A stretch of 64,000 bases of DNA from Corythucha ciliata (Eukaryota; Arthropoda; Insecta; Hemiptera; Tingidae), in assembly GCA_038030265.1 (NCBI GenBank), contig CM075943.1, positions 27,900,001 through 27,964,000 of the forward strand. The letters run 5' to 3'. Made by a program: the position numbers and the translations under genes. Below the pieces are notes generated by a model, which did no database searches, was not told the DNA's origin, and saw only the letters and a list, made by a program, of their open reading frames with translations. This document shows positions 43,000 to 55,510 of this stretch, piece after piece (positions within the stretch are counted from its first letter, which is position 1; each line of letters opens with the position of its first letter).

Positions 43000-44070
43000 T
43001 GGCGGACCAGGGCTACTGAAACTCTTTAATTTCCCTGATTTTTCTCGCCAAAAAAACACTCTCGCCTATAGTACTCTGACTGACCAAAAACAATTTCGCG
43101 ACTTTTGCACACTAAAAAACCAATTTCACGGGCCTGGCTCACTAAAATAGCAATTTCTCGGATTTCACTCTCTAAAATTTTCGCGGATTTTTAGAACCAT
43201 AAATTACTTTTTGTGGTTGCGACTACTTGAATTTCCTAGCTTCTTGCTAAAAGATCAATTTCAGGGGGTTGCCTCCCTCAAATAAACAATGTGAGGATGA
43301 GAATGGATTTCGCACACTAAATACATGTTATTGAGGGTCACCCATTCAAAACAAACATTTGCGGATTTGGCACACTAAAATACCCATTTCTCCAATCCCC
43401 CCCCCCCTAAAGAACCGATTTCGTGAGTTTTCGCCAAACTCCGAATTTTCGCAGGTCTGAATCACTGAAAACCACCATTCTCTCTTATTTTGCTCTTTGA
43501 AAAACTTTCACAAAGATGTGTCCCCCCCACCCAAACCCACCCTCAACAATATTTTCTAGTCATCTGGCTCACTAAAAACCAATTTCATTTTTCTGATCCG
43601 AACCCTATTTTCATGTTTCTGGCTCACTTGAAAAACAATTTCACTTGGTTTCTCCAATGCCAAGGATTTTGCTCACTATAAAAGCAATTTCCTAGTTTAA
43701 AAACCAGTTTTTGCACACTAAAAGCATTTCACGGGTTCCACCTATGAGTTCGGCTCTCTAAAAAACATTTTCCCGCGTTTGACTCGGTCAGTAAAAAACA
43801 TGTTCACTGGTCTGGTCCAAGGTCTGGCCCACTAAAAAAAAATCAAATTTTGTTGTGTCTAAAAACCAATTTTCGCCGAGTTGCTTCATTTAAAATGAAT
43901 TTTTTTGAGGGTTTTTACGAACCATTTCCGCGATTCCTTATCACTTTAACCTGAATTTCTCGGGGTTTTCTCGCCAAACAACCATAATCGTGGGTCGTTA
44001 GCTGACTAAAACCCCAATTTAAATGGCTTTTTTGGCTTGCTCAAAACCCCAATTTTACAGGTAGTCCAGT
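43000..44070 (-). repeat. ~30-bp degenerate tandem repeat, cluster 7 (long)
   Basis: About 30 imperfect units with the core CACTAAAAACCAATTTCACGG-GTTTGGCT, the reverse complement of the cluster at 30480. The array ends just before the inverted-repeat element at 44090. Confidence 0.65.
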
Positions 44071-45078
44071 CAACAAGAACGTAAACAAAAGGGGTTCACC
44101 TTATATAAAAGTGGTGTTTGATTTCTTTTTCTTGTATTGTTTTTGTAGGTTAGAAGATAAGGAATATGAGTTTTCGTCGTCCTAACCCCAGTGCTAACTT
44201 CAGGGCAGGCCGAAAACCATCGATCTTTTGGGATTTTTCGGGTTGTAGGCGAATAAATTATTTCCTTTGCTTCCTAGCTAAACAATAGCTGTATTCATAT
44301 TAGTAGTTTACAAAATACTCTAAATTATTCATTCTTTAGGTTTTTTGTGCAATCAACATCAACGGAGCTGTGATAGTACAGGAAATAAAGCTTAAAAAAG
44401 GCACAATGGCGGCGAAATTCGGCCCAACTTCAAATGTGGCTTTAAAAATTCATTTTGATGCAAACATCCAGGATTCGAAGAGTCCGCAACGATAAAGGGC
44501 GGCAAACATCCTTTTAAGGGAGGGTAGACGTTGGCCAACTCATCGCTATAAGGGGTGAAGAAATTTTCCCGAACAGGGTGTCTAATCCTATGTAGTTTTG
44601 TGTGCCGAGTCGATAAAAATCAACCACGAGTCCGAGCGACGATTAGTTTTTGAGTTACGGCGTAAATTTTAGCAAAAAAAGTTGGTTTTTGGCTTAAAAA
44701 TTACCAAAAAAATCCTCACAACCAACTTTTAGCAGTGCAGTTGACGTAGATGTGACTTCTGAAGTAGATCATCGTGCTGAATCGGATCCATGATGGCTCG
44801 CTTCTCCGCGATCAATATTCTTTGAGTTACTAGTAGAAAAACCGAGTTTTTTTCCGATACTTTGATGTGCTGTGAAAATGTGTACCAAGATTTTGGGCAG
44901 GACTAACCATGTCCTCTGATCTTGCATATTTTCTTGTGCTGAATCGAATGAGCGTTTGCAGGGATCGCTGGGGTCAATACTTTCTGAGATACGCAAACAA
45001 ATTTAAAAACAACTCCTATAAACATGCTTGAGATGTTTGTCCGTACCTCAAAAAATATTGATACCAGTGACCCCTACT

Positions 45079-45200
45079 ACAGCTCATTCAGTACAGCACA
45101 AAAACTGAATAGGATGGGAGGACATAATTAGTCCAGCCTACAGCTCATTCAGTACAGCACAAAAACTGAATACGATGGGAGGACATAATTAGTCCAGCCT
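45079..45200. repeat. 61-bp tandem duplication
   Basis: The unit starting TACAGCTCATTCAGTACAGC is present twice, directly adjacent (45079-45139 and 45140-45200), with a single difference (TAGGATGG vs TACGATGG). It is recent, inside the long inverted-repeat element. Confidence 0.85.
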
Positions 45201-45539
45201 GAATCATGATACAAATGTTTTAGGTCACATTTAAGTATAGACAAAATGGGGTTTTTCGGGTATTTTCGTTCGTAACTCAAATAATATTGATCTCAGGGAA
45301 TCGAGCTACCGTGCATTTGATTTAGCTCCAAAAACAACTGCAGAAACGACATTATGAAACGACTTCATCACTAAATGTAGGGCGTGAGGATTTTAATAAA
45401 CTAATCAAGCCAAAAACAACGTTTTTTCGTACAAATTATGCCATACCTAACTCGAGAAGTACCTAATCAGCCCACGGACTTGGGGCTGGTTTTTATAGAC
45501 TCAGCACACACAACAGCATTGCACTTGGCACTTGTATTA

Positions 45540-45900
45540 CGTCTGGAAAACCCTCGGAGAAGACGTTCAGGCCCAGGTTGCGCTGCACCAGGTGCTCGGG
45601 GGATCGTTTTCGACGTGAAATTCTACTTCAGCGCCTCATAAAACGCCCCCACAATGATTTTTGGGTTGTTTTTGACACTCTTGTTAGGAAAATTCTCGGA
45701 GAGGAGGGCCACGTCCAGGTTGGGGCGCACCAGGTGTCCGTGGGGTGTTCGCCGAAGCCATATTTGAATTCAGCGCCCCAAAATGATTTTCGGTTGGCCT
45801 TTTTGGATTGTGTCAGGAAAAGCCACGGAGATGACGTTTACGGTCAGGTACTGGTGCACTAGGTGTTCGGGTGTCAGTTTGAACATCATATTCGTGATCA
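45540..45900 (+). repeat. Three diverged ~130-bp internal repeats
   Basis: The phrase (T/C)TCGGAGA-GA-G...CAGGT-GCGC--CACCAGGTG recurs near 45553, 45694 and 45825. Parts of the first and second can be read as similar peptides (KTLGEDVQAQVALHQVL and KILGEEGHVQVGAHQVS), suggesting the repeats were once coding, but stops interrupt them. Confidence 0.45.
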
Positions 45901-48269
45901 GCGAGAGGAAACCCGATCTGGCCCAGTTCTGACACTTATTTACCAATCTTCTAAAAGGCCTTCCAGATAATGCATTTTTTGGATGCACTTTTGGCTGTAG
46001 CAATGCAATTTCCGGTTTCTCCCTAATGAAAATTAGGTAAATTTTTTACAAATAATTTTTGGAAGCGAATGCAGAAAACCGGATTCCGATCCGTCCAGGA
46101 CGCAAAATTTTACTTTTTATGACGTTTTTTCGCGTATTTTGCCTCGACTATAAGGTTAGTCACCTCGTTTGGGCAATTTTTTTCACCCCTTGTAGGGGTG
46201 AGTTGGCCAACGTCTACCCGCCCTTAAAAATAGCTTCGCCACCCCGAATCGTTGCGTACTCTACGAATCCTCAAAGTCTACGTCAAAAGGAATTTTTCAA
46301 ACCACAATCGAAATCACCTTGAAAAGCAAATACGCAATGAAGACTTCGTGTAGTGAAAGCCGCAACAGTGAACGAAGACGGCTGATTATTTATATGTATT
46401 CCATGAAGTGCAGCTTAAGTATTATGGCCCAGTCGTGGCGGTTAGGGGGGAAGAGTGAAGATTTTCGCCAAAACAAGAAAATGGGCGTTCTTCGGGTTGA
46501 CTTCAAGTCATTTTATTGACCTGATCGCCCATGAATTATAGATAAACTTGTTACATGTAGACCAGGAGACCACGGTCCAGTTACAGGTTACTCTATGTTA
46601 CTCTCATATTGGCTTGTTCATGATTAACAATTATTTCTCTCACACATTGATGTAACATCAATTCTTGCGCATAGACGTTTTTGTAGGCAAATTTCATTAA
46701 TTTTTTCGAATATTTTACCTCTTTGTTGGCGATTCATAGCTCCGTTGATGTTGGTTGCACAAAAAACCCCAAAGGATGAATAATTTAGAGTATTTTGTAA
46801 TCCACTAATATGCATTAGCTATTGTTTAGCTAGGAAGCTCAGGAAAGAAGTTATTCGCCTTCAACCCGAAAACCCCTGAAAAATAAACGGTGTTTGCCTA
46901 CCGGAGTTAAGTTTGCACAGGAGTTAGGATGAAAACTCAGATTCCTTATCTTCTGACCTACCAAAACAATACAAGAGAAAAACATCAAGCACCACTTTCA
47001 CTGTAGGATTAATAAGGGTTACCTTCATTGACATGATCTGCTTAACAAAGCTTGGCTCACTGATACTGAAAAAACTAATTTTTTTTTATTTCCGCTTCAG
47101 TAAAAACCCCAATTGGTGAGTGTGAGTGGTGGTGAGGGGGCGGATTGGTCCTTACCGACTGGTATATGTTGGACACGGCACTGCTGCGTTGTGTGGGAAC
47201 GAAAGGACCAGTTTAGGCACGAATAAGGTAGTTTGGCCATTTTATGGACGCAGATGGAGTCAGTTTAGCCAGTTTTGAAGCTAATGATTTAATTCACACT
47301 AGACAGTAGCTGTTTTTGGATCGCGTACTGTGTGGTTTTGCCTTTTAATTTTCAGGGCACGATCGTCAGTTTAACATTTCCAAGATGATAATCCTAAGTT
47401 GAGCTATTATTTGGGCGCATATATAGAGTCATTTTTTGCCAATTTTAGGGCTTGTTATGGGTCACACCAACCCTGACGCTAATATTGGTGGTAGGGGGGA
47501 GGGAGTCAAGACGAGTGACTTGGCTCGGGCAGGCGAACCCTGAATTCTGATCATAAAAAGGAATCGTGTTATCAACAGGCTTAAATTGAACAGCAAGTTT
47601 GACAATTTTTTGGGGCGCACATAATCAGTTAACAAATAGCTATTTATGGCTCATCAAGTAGTCATTTTTGCCATTTCGAGGACGTGAATAGTCAATGTTA
47701 CTCTGGCTATGCGGACTGGCAAGGCCAGGAGGGGGGATATCGTAAGCGCCTCTCGGCCTTTACAGAAGACGCCTTTACAACTTTATCTCGTAGGATTGTC
47801 TTGAAAATTTGTGTACGAGACACTAGTGACCCCATTCAAATTATTTTCATAATTTCAAAACTTTGTACCGTGTGTAAAATACTTTTCAAACATTTTTTGT
47901 AGTTACGACCGAACATGAGAAAACAATGCCGGCTCTTTGGTGGATTGCAGTACACTCGTGGAGCGTGTAAGGTTTTCCACCCATACTCTCTGAATTTAAA
48001 CAATATGCTTATGGAGAGAACGGTGCACTATACTTGTGTGATGTGTTGAATCTAAAACCCTATGAGTGTCACACCAAAAAGTCTCTCGACTAGGAGAGCC
48101 ACCTCTTTTTTAATTTTTGCTTTTTCATTCCCCTCTCGCCACCACAACTCTCCATCTCCACCTACAGTCAAAGCGTTGAAGTCAACAAAGTCTTGTGTTG
48201 TTGACACTCGTTTCCTCACGGTTCAGTAAATCTATCTTTCGTTTTTCGCTCTCACTCACTCCCTCAATC

Positions 48270-48287
48270 ACTCTCTCTCTCACTCTC

Positions 48288-48322
<35 letters not shown>
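48270..48322. repeat. (CT)n microsatellite
   Basis: Mostly uninterrupted CT dinucleotides. Confidence 0.9.
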
Positions 48323-48327
<5 letters not shown>

Positions 48328-49439
48328 GTATTCACTTCATCCAACTCGTCGTTGCCTGCACAACTTATGCGGGATCGATCAAATCCAGTTGATAGGAGAG
48401 AGTGCGGTAGGAAGGGGGTGGGGGGTTCAGAATTTTTTTGAAGCGATGGAAAGTACGAAATTGTGCGCTAGATGGTGGCGTTAAAAGCAGCCACGCGGAC
48501 CACCAAATGATTGAAAGCGATGGGGTGGAGGGAAACTATAATGGAAAAATTAAGTCAAATGTTTGGAATCGACCACTGAAAAATGTCTTATCACTAGGAA
48601 GCGCGACATTTTTATGGAGCAATCCTCGAACTCCGCTTTTTATTCCGCAGTCCACGTGTGTGGGGGGGGGGGGGAAGCGTGTGATCCGATTGGTACGAAC
48701 AGGACTCAATTATTCGTAAACAATAAGCAACCTCGATACACAGCCTCCTACTCCTGATTTACGGGGCGATTACGATAACTAACAATAACGGGAGAGAGGT
48801 TTCAATTAACGAGATGCTTGAATTTAATGAGCGGCCGTGAGTCAAGTTTCTTGTTCTTGACAGTATTCGACGCCACCCCCCCTTAACTCTATCTCTTCAC
48901 CATAATTGACCGTCAAATAAAAAGATCAATGACTTTAATAATTACTCAGTTAGTTGAAATGGAGTTAATGTAACGGAACGGAGATCTCAGTTTATAAGCC
49001 CCTTGTGCCACAAGTAGGGAGGAGGGAAGCCGACTGTTTCACCACGTTCTCTCCTTGTTCGACGGGACGTACAGACAATAAAAAGTCTCTTCAGAGCTGT
49101 GGAAAAATTAAATTACTGGACGAGCTTTTACAAGATATCCGAAGAAAATGCCCGGGCAAGTAAACTAATTATTTTATTTGCGGTTTCCTCTGCATCTTTT
49201 AATAAATGAGAGGAAAATCCATTTAGAACTTGCTAATTTCATTACTAATTCAACGTTAACGCTAATCCATTCTTTTTTAACTTCGTAAAACTAGTGATTC
49301 AGTGAATAAGTGCAGACGTTTCATCAAATACGAACTTCTTCAACCTCCTCCCTCTCCAGACCATCTTCTTGTTCAAATTTTATTTTACAGCATTCCCGCA
49401 GGGAATTTTTATTACGCTTTTCCCTCAATTCAGTAGTAT

Positions 49440-49523
49440 GTACATATCGTCGGTCCCACTGCAACACCGTCTAGTTGTTTATAATCAGTTAGCCAGTGAT
49501 GCAGTGGGACCGACGATGTGTAC
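49440..49523. ncRNA. Long-stem hairpin, pre-miRNA-like (uncertain)
   Basis: TACATATCGTCGGTCCCACT (49441 on) pairs with AGTGGGACCGACGATGTGTA (49503-49522): a 23-bp stem with one G-U/C-A-type mismatch and a 38-nt loop. Size and stem fit a microRNA precursor, but there is no bulge pattern I can use, and a small palindromic MITE would look the same. Confidence 0.2.
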
Positions 49524-49899
49524 TTGTATTCCGGTCTGGAAAGAGTTATGCTCCCCTCCTTACACACTGCCCGGTCTTACCGGCGTTTGCCTAGCTTCTG
49601 GCCTTTACTGTAATGGCAAAACTGTAATGAGATGAACTGAGATCTTTGAAGAACCTCCCGATTGAGCTTTTTAGTGGCTTAAAATCTCCAAGCCGCGAAA
49701 GAGGTTAAATCGCGTTGTCGGGCCCGCTTTTAACCGCCAGAACAGCCCCACCACGCTCGGGTTTTCTATAACAAAATTCGAGCACGGAACAGACCAAAAA
49801 TGTCTGTCAGACGTCGCTGTAAAGCGACGAGACACCATTTATTTCACCCAATAATTGAGTACGTCGTTGCACCTACGACCTAACAATTATCAACAAAAA

Positions 49900-50215
49900 T
49901 GTAATTTCCTTGAAATTGTATGCCACGAAATGGCAAAACTCGGGGATTTTCTCAATTTCATCCACTAAGCAGACAAAATTCCGACTTACTAACAAAAGTT
50001 GTGAACTTCGCTTTCACACGTTTATAAAATTCAAATTTCCAGGGTTATGGCTCATTTCGAAGAGAAATTTCGCGAGGATCACTCCTTTCAAAAACAAAAT
50101 TTCGTGGTTTGCCTTTGATACTCACAGAACCCAATCTCACGGGTTTTGCTCAACTAAACAGCCAATTTTGTGAGGTTGACTCAGTTGATACTTAGCATTC
50201 GACGGATATTGCTCT
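49900..50215 (-). repeat. ~30-bp degenerate tandem repeat, cluster 8
   Basis: Units like CCAATCTCACGGGTTTTGCTCAACTAAA at about 30-34 bp spacing. Confidence 0.5.
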
Positions 50216-51660
50216 TGTAACGCCCTAAAAAGGGCGTTCTGTTGTGCGAGGGTAATATAGAGAAAAGGAGCTGGATCCGGGGGAGAATGGCCCAATAGCG
50301 TCAAAGTCCTTGAGGAAACTGCTTGTTATCCACAACACATAGGGTTTTACAAACATGTCCCCGGGGTTTTAGTATTTTAGTAGTCGGGGACAGTGGCACG
50401 CACATCCGTGCAGGGGGGGGGGGCGAAGCCTCGCGACCAGCCCTCGCGCCAGCTCGTGTACACTATGTGAAGTCAGGGAAATGTGAGTCAGATAGCGAAT
50501 AAATAGCATGAACATCACCGGGTAAAAGGACCTCTTCGTTCCGGTTTGAACCCCTGTCGACTCCCTGAACCTAGAAACTTACGGCGGTACACTCCTAATG
50601 AAATAATTCCGTGGTGAAATAATTCTCTCAAAAGTCATGTTCGTGGTGGTTGGGAAGGGTGCTTGAAGTAAAACTCGCCCTGCTTTATGATTCTTTACGG
50701 GCTCATTTGTCACCGTTTACCCCTCGCCACCCGGCCACTCAATATCACGAAAACGCTCGGATTTGGAACGGATTTGCTTCCCGACAAGAGACTTCGCTGT
50801 AATGTACGCGACATTCTCCATGGGTAAAACGAATTTAATCTTGAATAAATTTCTTGCAATAAAGCCTCTTCCAAAAATTGAGTTCGAATGTCAATGTGTT
50901 TCATGCTTTAGCGTCATCGTAGTCGTAGCTGAGTTGAGTTCAAATTCAGTCGAATATTAGGGTTTAACCTCTGTTATTCCAGTTCGCCTTGTTTCTTTCT
51001 CTTCTACCTCTACGTACACATTTTTGAGAGTTTCTTTCTTTACTCATTTCTTTTTTCCTCGATTTATTCATTGTCATTGTGGCTGAATTGTATTATTCTC
51101 GTTAAATTTCACGCGTTGTTCTTCAAACGATAGTTGTGATGTCTTTGGAGGATCCCATTGTCGTTACTCAGCCAAAACGTTTATTAATACATTACTAACA
51201 GTGTGGGTCGCCCTTCGAGTCTGCTTTTTCAACGAAGATTTATGGCCTATGAGTTGCTTCCGATGACTTCCAGCTTCTTGAGTTCATTGACTCCGTATAT
51301 CACAGTTCAGCTGGAGGTTTACCGAAGGTTCACTCAAGTCGAATTTATGTTCAACTTTCGAACTGAAAACAGAATCCCTTCGCTTCACAAAAATGTTTGC
51401 CGATTTGTTTCCACAAATTTCGTCCTCACACGAGTCATCAGTCACGAGTCATTCATACGCTCATGAGTAGAGTTTTGTAGTGATGCATTTAAAAGACAAT
51501 GAAGAAATCGAGGGAGAAAGGAAAGAACTAAAGAAATAAGCTCCCGAGGAACTCCTGTCCAAGAGGGTTGTAGTACTGGATATACGTATATGCCTGTACT
51601 ATTGCAGAATTCGGGGGAAATTTTTGATTCAATCTAACGAAGAATGGGAGGGGGCGTGTT
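50216..51660. other. Intergenic stretch without recognised genes
   Basis: No domain-bearing frame. A G run lies at 50416-50423. Confidence 0.45.
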
Positions 51661-51664
51661 CCGG

Positions 51665-52005
51665 AGTGAACCAACTTCACGTGAATGGGTCTTCAAGTAA
51701 CCGATTTCATGGGGTTTAATCATTGGAAAAAACAATTTTGAGGGTTTGACTCTGAGTAGAACCAACTTCACAGGTGTTGCGCTTCAATAAACCAATCTCA
51801 AGGGCTTTAGTCGTTCAAAAAACCAGTCTTGCGGGTTAGTATCTTCAAACAACAGAATTCGCGGAACTTGGCATACTCAAAATACCAATTTTGGGGGTTA
51901 TTTGGTTCAATAAAAAACAATTTTACGGATTCGGCTCTACATAAAAACAATTTTTCCTCCTTTGGTTAATCAAAAGACTTCAATTCCGTGAGGTTGGCTC
52001 TGTCA
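51665..52005 (-). repeat. ~30-bp degenerate tandem repeat, cluster 9
   Basis: Units like ACCAACTTCACAGGTGTTGC-GCTTCAATAA at about 30-34 bp spacing, same orientation as at 43000. Confidence 0.5.
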
Positions 52006-52935
52006 AATTCTTCTAGCTTACACTTGGCTTGAGGAGGGACGGAGCGTGTTTGCGTGATTGCGTGGAACACTGACCGGGTGTGGGATGCAACCCACAGCCC
52101 CTGGCACGCTCTGGCCAGTTCTTAAACTGTTTTGCCTGGTCTGCAATGGACCATTTTGTGCGGTTTTGGTGCCTCTTGGTAGACCTGAAGCCACGATTTC
52201 TTTCACGGAGCACCTAGCAACTATGGGGACTGGGCAGTTGAATAGATGTGGAGTGTTTTGTACCGGTGGTGTGCAAAAGAAGTCAATATTTATCCCAACT
52301 GTGCTCGGTTCTTTAACTTATTCATGTTAAAAATAAATAAAAGCCTCAGCCGGCTGATGTCCCATTTCAAGTGATGCCCGGGGCGGGCCGCCCCACTGCC
52401 TCCCCCCCCCCCCATACGCTACGCCACTGAGAAAACCATGTGATTTCATTGACTTATTCTGAAAAATTGAATGAAACCAGATGATTTTCTTCAAAAGTGT
52501 AGCACTCGCGAAACAATCGAACGGACCTAGGGCTTTATTCTCTAACGAAATAGAAACTTTGCTTTGGTAAAAACATTGAAATCTCATTCATTAAATTAAG
52601 AAAACTAAACGGAAACATATGATTTTTGAAAAAAGCAATGATGAGAAATGTTAGTGAATAAGGCCCCTAATATCCCTTGTATTCTCTGTTCATTTCATGC
52701 CTCTAAATAGCTCATCTGATTATCCTCCATTTTGTTATTATTGAGAGCTCTAGTAGAAAATAAGGCAAAGAAACACAACAAACCGCTCTGGCGCTCCCCG
52801 GCAGCAACGTTACCGGTGATTTTTTTTTCGGAAGGCACTGATGACACAAACATGCTAAGCTGGCGTGTTTGAAATGACCTAGAATTTCAAAATTCGCGTA
52901 TTTATTAACTGTTGGGTTAATAAATGAAAACGGAT
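52006..52935. other. Intergenic stretch without recognised genes
   Basis: Includes a C run at 52402-52413 next to TACGCTACGCCACTG (52415-52429), a phrase common at animal DNA-transposon ends; the same phrase is at about 27939-27953. No gene recognised. Confidence 0.4.
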
Positions 52936-52937
52936 TT

Positions 52938-53044
52938 TTTTAAAGTACTTTTCAACTCTTCTCTTTTCACTCTGCACTTTTTCGAACTCTTTTCATGTGA
53001 CAAATTTGAAGAGTGGAAAGTGTAGAGTTGAAAAGTACTTTCAA
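52938..53044. repeat. Short inverted repeat (MITE-like)
   Basis: AAAGTACTTTTCAACTCT at the left is mirrored by AGAGTTGAAAAGTACTTT at the right, with partial pairing continuing inward over the CACTTT/AAAGTG segments. Confidence 0.5.
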
Positions 53045-53049
53045 GAAAT

Positions 53050-54125
53050 AGGCTCCAGGGCTTATCCTCTATGCATAAGCATAAAGTAAGTAAACCATTA
53101 AAAAAAGATTTATGAATAAGTTTTGACCCACGAAACTTTCTCATTTGGACAGTTTTCACTGGTGAAAACTCACCAGTTGGGTCAGTTCTATCGTTGGGGT
53201 TGGTGAGAATTTTTCAGATACAGTTGGGCTCATTCGTCGCAGCGTGTATATGCAGGAAACTGGCCCGCACTTACACCCGTACACTGTCAAGAAACCCTAA
53301 AACGATTTGTCTCCACTGGTTGTAGGGGGTTGAAAACTCCATTTCCACACTATTCACGCGAAAGTAAAAAAAAAAAATGCTCTCCCCTCCACTTTTTCAT
53401 CCACTACTTAAACGAATAGAGTGGATGGGTGGGTGGGGGGGGTTGAAAATAAGAGCCACTTTTGTATTTGACGTTTGGGTTTTTGAGAGAAGAAAGAAGA
53501 AAAAAATGAACAAATTTACCTCAAAACAACAGCCGAGGGAGAGTGAAAAATAATAAACTGGTTGTAAATGAAAAATATGTCAACTTCAATCTCAGTGTGG
53601 AGCGGCAAGTCGTAAATAAAAAAAAGAGTCGGAAAACTCCGAAAGTTTGAGAACATTTTCTTTTAAATAAAACGATTTGGGGGTGGGGTGTTGAATTTTT
53701 CGATGACTCTCAAAGAAATAACAAAAACTCTTTAACAACTTTATAATAATTGATGACAGAAACTCCTGACGGGAGAGAGAGCCAGTGTAAAATTCAATAC
53801 CTAGCTGTGGCACGAAAATAGCACCCCCCTCCACTGTCCAACAACCCAATCCACACCACGTATTAATTTCATATTAAAAGTAAACGTGTATAATGGGAGG
53901 ACCAGATAACACTTTACAACGCCCCTTTCCCTTACCGTTTCACGTTTCCTTTCAAAAAGATCAGATTTCGCGAAGACTGATTTCGTCACAGTTGCCAAGG
54001 CCGTGAGGAAGCGTTTTTTTGTAGAATAAAAGTGTTTCCCCTCCTCCAACAGATTTCCAAGTAAAAAGCGTCTTATTTCAAAATATAATTATTTTATTTT
54101 TATGTATATTATCCCGTGAATTTTC
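53050..54125. other. Intergenic stretch / possible MIC10 3' region
   Basis: No exon recognised. On the minus strand the end of the MIC10 coding sequence is at 54131; AATAAAATAATT-type sequence within the following 50 bases (about 54080-54100) could hold its poly(A) signal. Confidence 0.4.
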
Positions 54126-54130
54126 TTAGT

Positions 54131-54303
54131 TCACTTCTTCGCCTTGCTGTCCTTTTTATCGTCTTTTTTCGAACCATCCTTATTTTTGCCTCCCTCATCT
54201 TCGCACAACGGCAAGTACTGACTTTGAAACAGTTCGTACGTGCAATTGGCCAAAGAGGCTCCCACGCCGTAGCCGACGCCCAACAGGACGGGCCATTGTT
54301 TCC
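54131..54303 (-). CDS. MIC10 (MICOS subunit) last exon
   Basis: On the minus strand, after acceptor TTTGTTTCAG, the exon completes an Arg codon and encodes KQWPVLLGVGYGVGASLANC, then TYELFQSQYLPLC, then a charged Lys/Asp tail and stop. The W-P-x5-G-x-G-x-G-x3-A/S-N-C segment matches the second transmembrane hairpin half and Cys of MIC10 (MINOS1), which bends the inner mitochondrial membrane at crista junctions by oligomerising through glycine-rich segments. The 20-residue Lys/Asp/Ser tail is longer than in vertebrate MIC10. The exon joins the one at 58046 in matching phase. Confidence 0.85.
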
Positions 54304-54309
54304 CTGAAA

Positions 54310-55505
54310 CAAATAGTTCCCGAGACCCTTTTGTGTGTGCGGGTAAATATACGCGAAGCTTTTGTGGGAGGAAAAGGAGAATCGGGTGTACTATATTATG
54401 GAGAGTCTGGGTTTGAGAGGGAGAGGAGGGAGGGGGTATTTAAAAGTATCAGCATTCCCGAGAGAAAAATGTACAAAGGGTGGAGAATGTATTATACCCT
54501 ACTCAATATTTTACAGAAAATACGCTTAAATAACTAAACCAAACCCTCTTTTTCATGAAATGTTTAAAAAAGAAAGAAAGTATGAACATATTCTGCTGAT
54601 AAATAATCCTGAAATCTTAAACTAATTAATCCTAAACTATGAAGGATCGCCATGAAAAGGATTGTGATTGAAAAGGACACGTTCGCAGGCCCTCGAGAAA
54701 CGTCCTTTATCGACCCGCACACAATCCCACGGCCTAGACTCTTTCGTTCCCCAGTGGTTGCTGATGCGTGGCAGCTCAATTCGCAAAGAGATCGCACTCG
54801 CACGTGCACCCAGGAAGGGTTTCGTTTCTTCTCCACCTCTTTCGACACCGTGGTCCAGGTACCTGTACAAGGCCTCTCCTCTGCGGTGCGACCCTTGCCA
54901 CTAATTATACGATGCAACAGACCGCACGCACACCGTCACAACGGCCTCCGGGGGAAGGGGGATCAAAGGGGAAATAACCCATTCTCACGGCTCGTGGCCT
55001 ACAGGGTGCTTTGCTGACTTATTAGGCTCGCGGTCTGCCCAAACTAGTAACTTCTAGGACAAAAAACGATATGTCCCTCTCAACCCATCCACGGGGTGGC
55101 TTTACTTGCACCAGTAAACAGACAAAACTCTGTAGTCCCCGGACTCTTGTCAACCCGCCTTTTTAGGTCCAAAAAGTGCAATATTTTCCCCCATAGAAAA
55201 CCAAAGAAAGTCAGAGCTTTTGTTCAGGTCCCTTTCGACGAACACTTGAACAGGAAACTTTTTCCCCATAATGCCAGCGAGGCACTCAGCCTCGAAATGG
55301 TCACTTTCAAGTCCGCCTTTGGCGTATAAAATTACCCTTACCCCGTACCCCGGTACCTTGAACCCACCAAACTGTCTGGAATTTGACTGACCATTCGATA
55401 AAGCCTCTCCCCTGCACTCAAATCAAAACAAAATAAAACGTTTTTATAACGTTTCAAATAAACGTTTTTTCACGATGACCCAATTTAGTGTTGGCTGATA
55501 TCGAA
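54310..55505. other. MIC10 intron, no other gene assigned
   Basis: Overlapping frames on both strands at 54564-55017 (up to 121 codons, G+C-rich) have no domain I recognise. They could reflect an unrecognised exon or the higher G+C of this patch. Confidence 0.4.
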
Positions 55506-55510
55506 GCTCG

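Larger units (their letters stand above)
44090..47025. mobile_element. 2.9 kb element with long inverted terminal arms
   Basis: Arms of about 560 bp (44090-44650) and about 930 bp (46090-47025, containing an extra ~400 bp) are inverted copies, roughly 75-80% identical by eye. Paired blocks include GTAGGT-AGAAGATAAGGAAT, CCTAGCTAAACAATAGCT, TTACAAAATACTCTAAATTATTCAT and GTAGACGTTGGCCAAC. The core (44650-46090) has a perfect tandem duplication (45079-45200) and a set of diverged ~130-bp repeats (45540-45900). No transposase was recognised. The size and arms fit a large non-autonomous TIR element. Confidence 0.6.
47030..49895. other. Intergenic stretch without recognised genes
   Basis: Contains a CT microsatellite (48270-48322), a G run near 48661 and the hairpin at 49440-49523; otherwise nothing recognised. 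Confidence 0.45.

Noticed and set aside
49369..49635. Cysteine-containing 88-codon frame considered as a secreted-peptide exon
   Set aside because: The frame spans the 23-bp hairpin and has no signal peptide or convincing splice sites.
54564..55017. Overlapping frames on both strands (77-121 codons)
   Set aside because: No recognisable motif in any of the frames; I could not choose a strand or find convincing splice sites.
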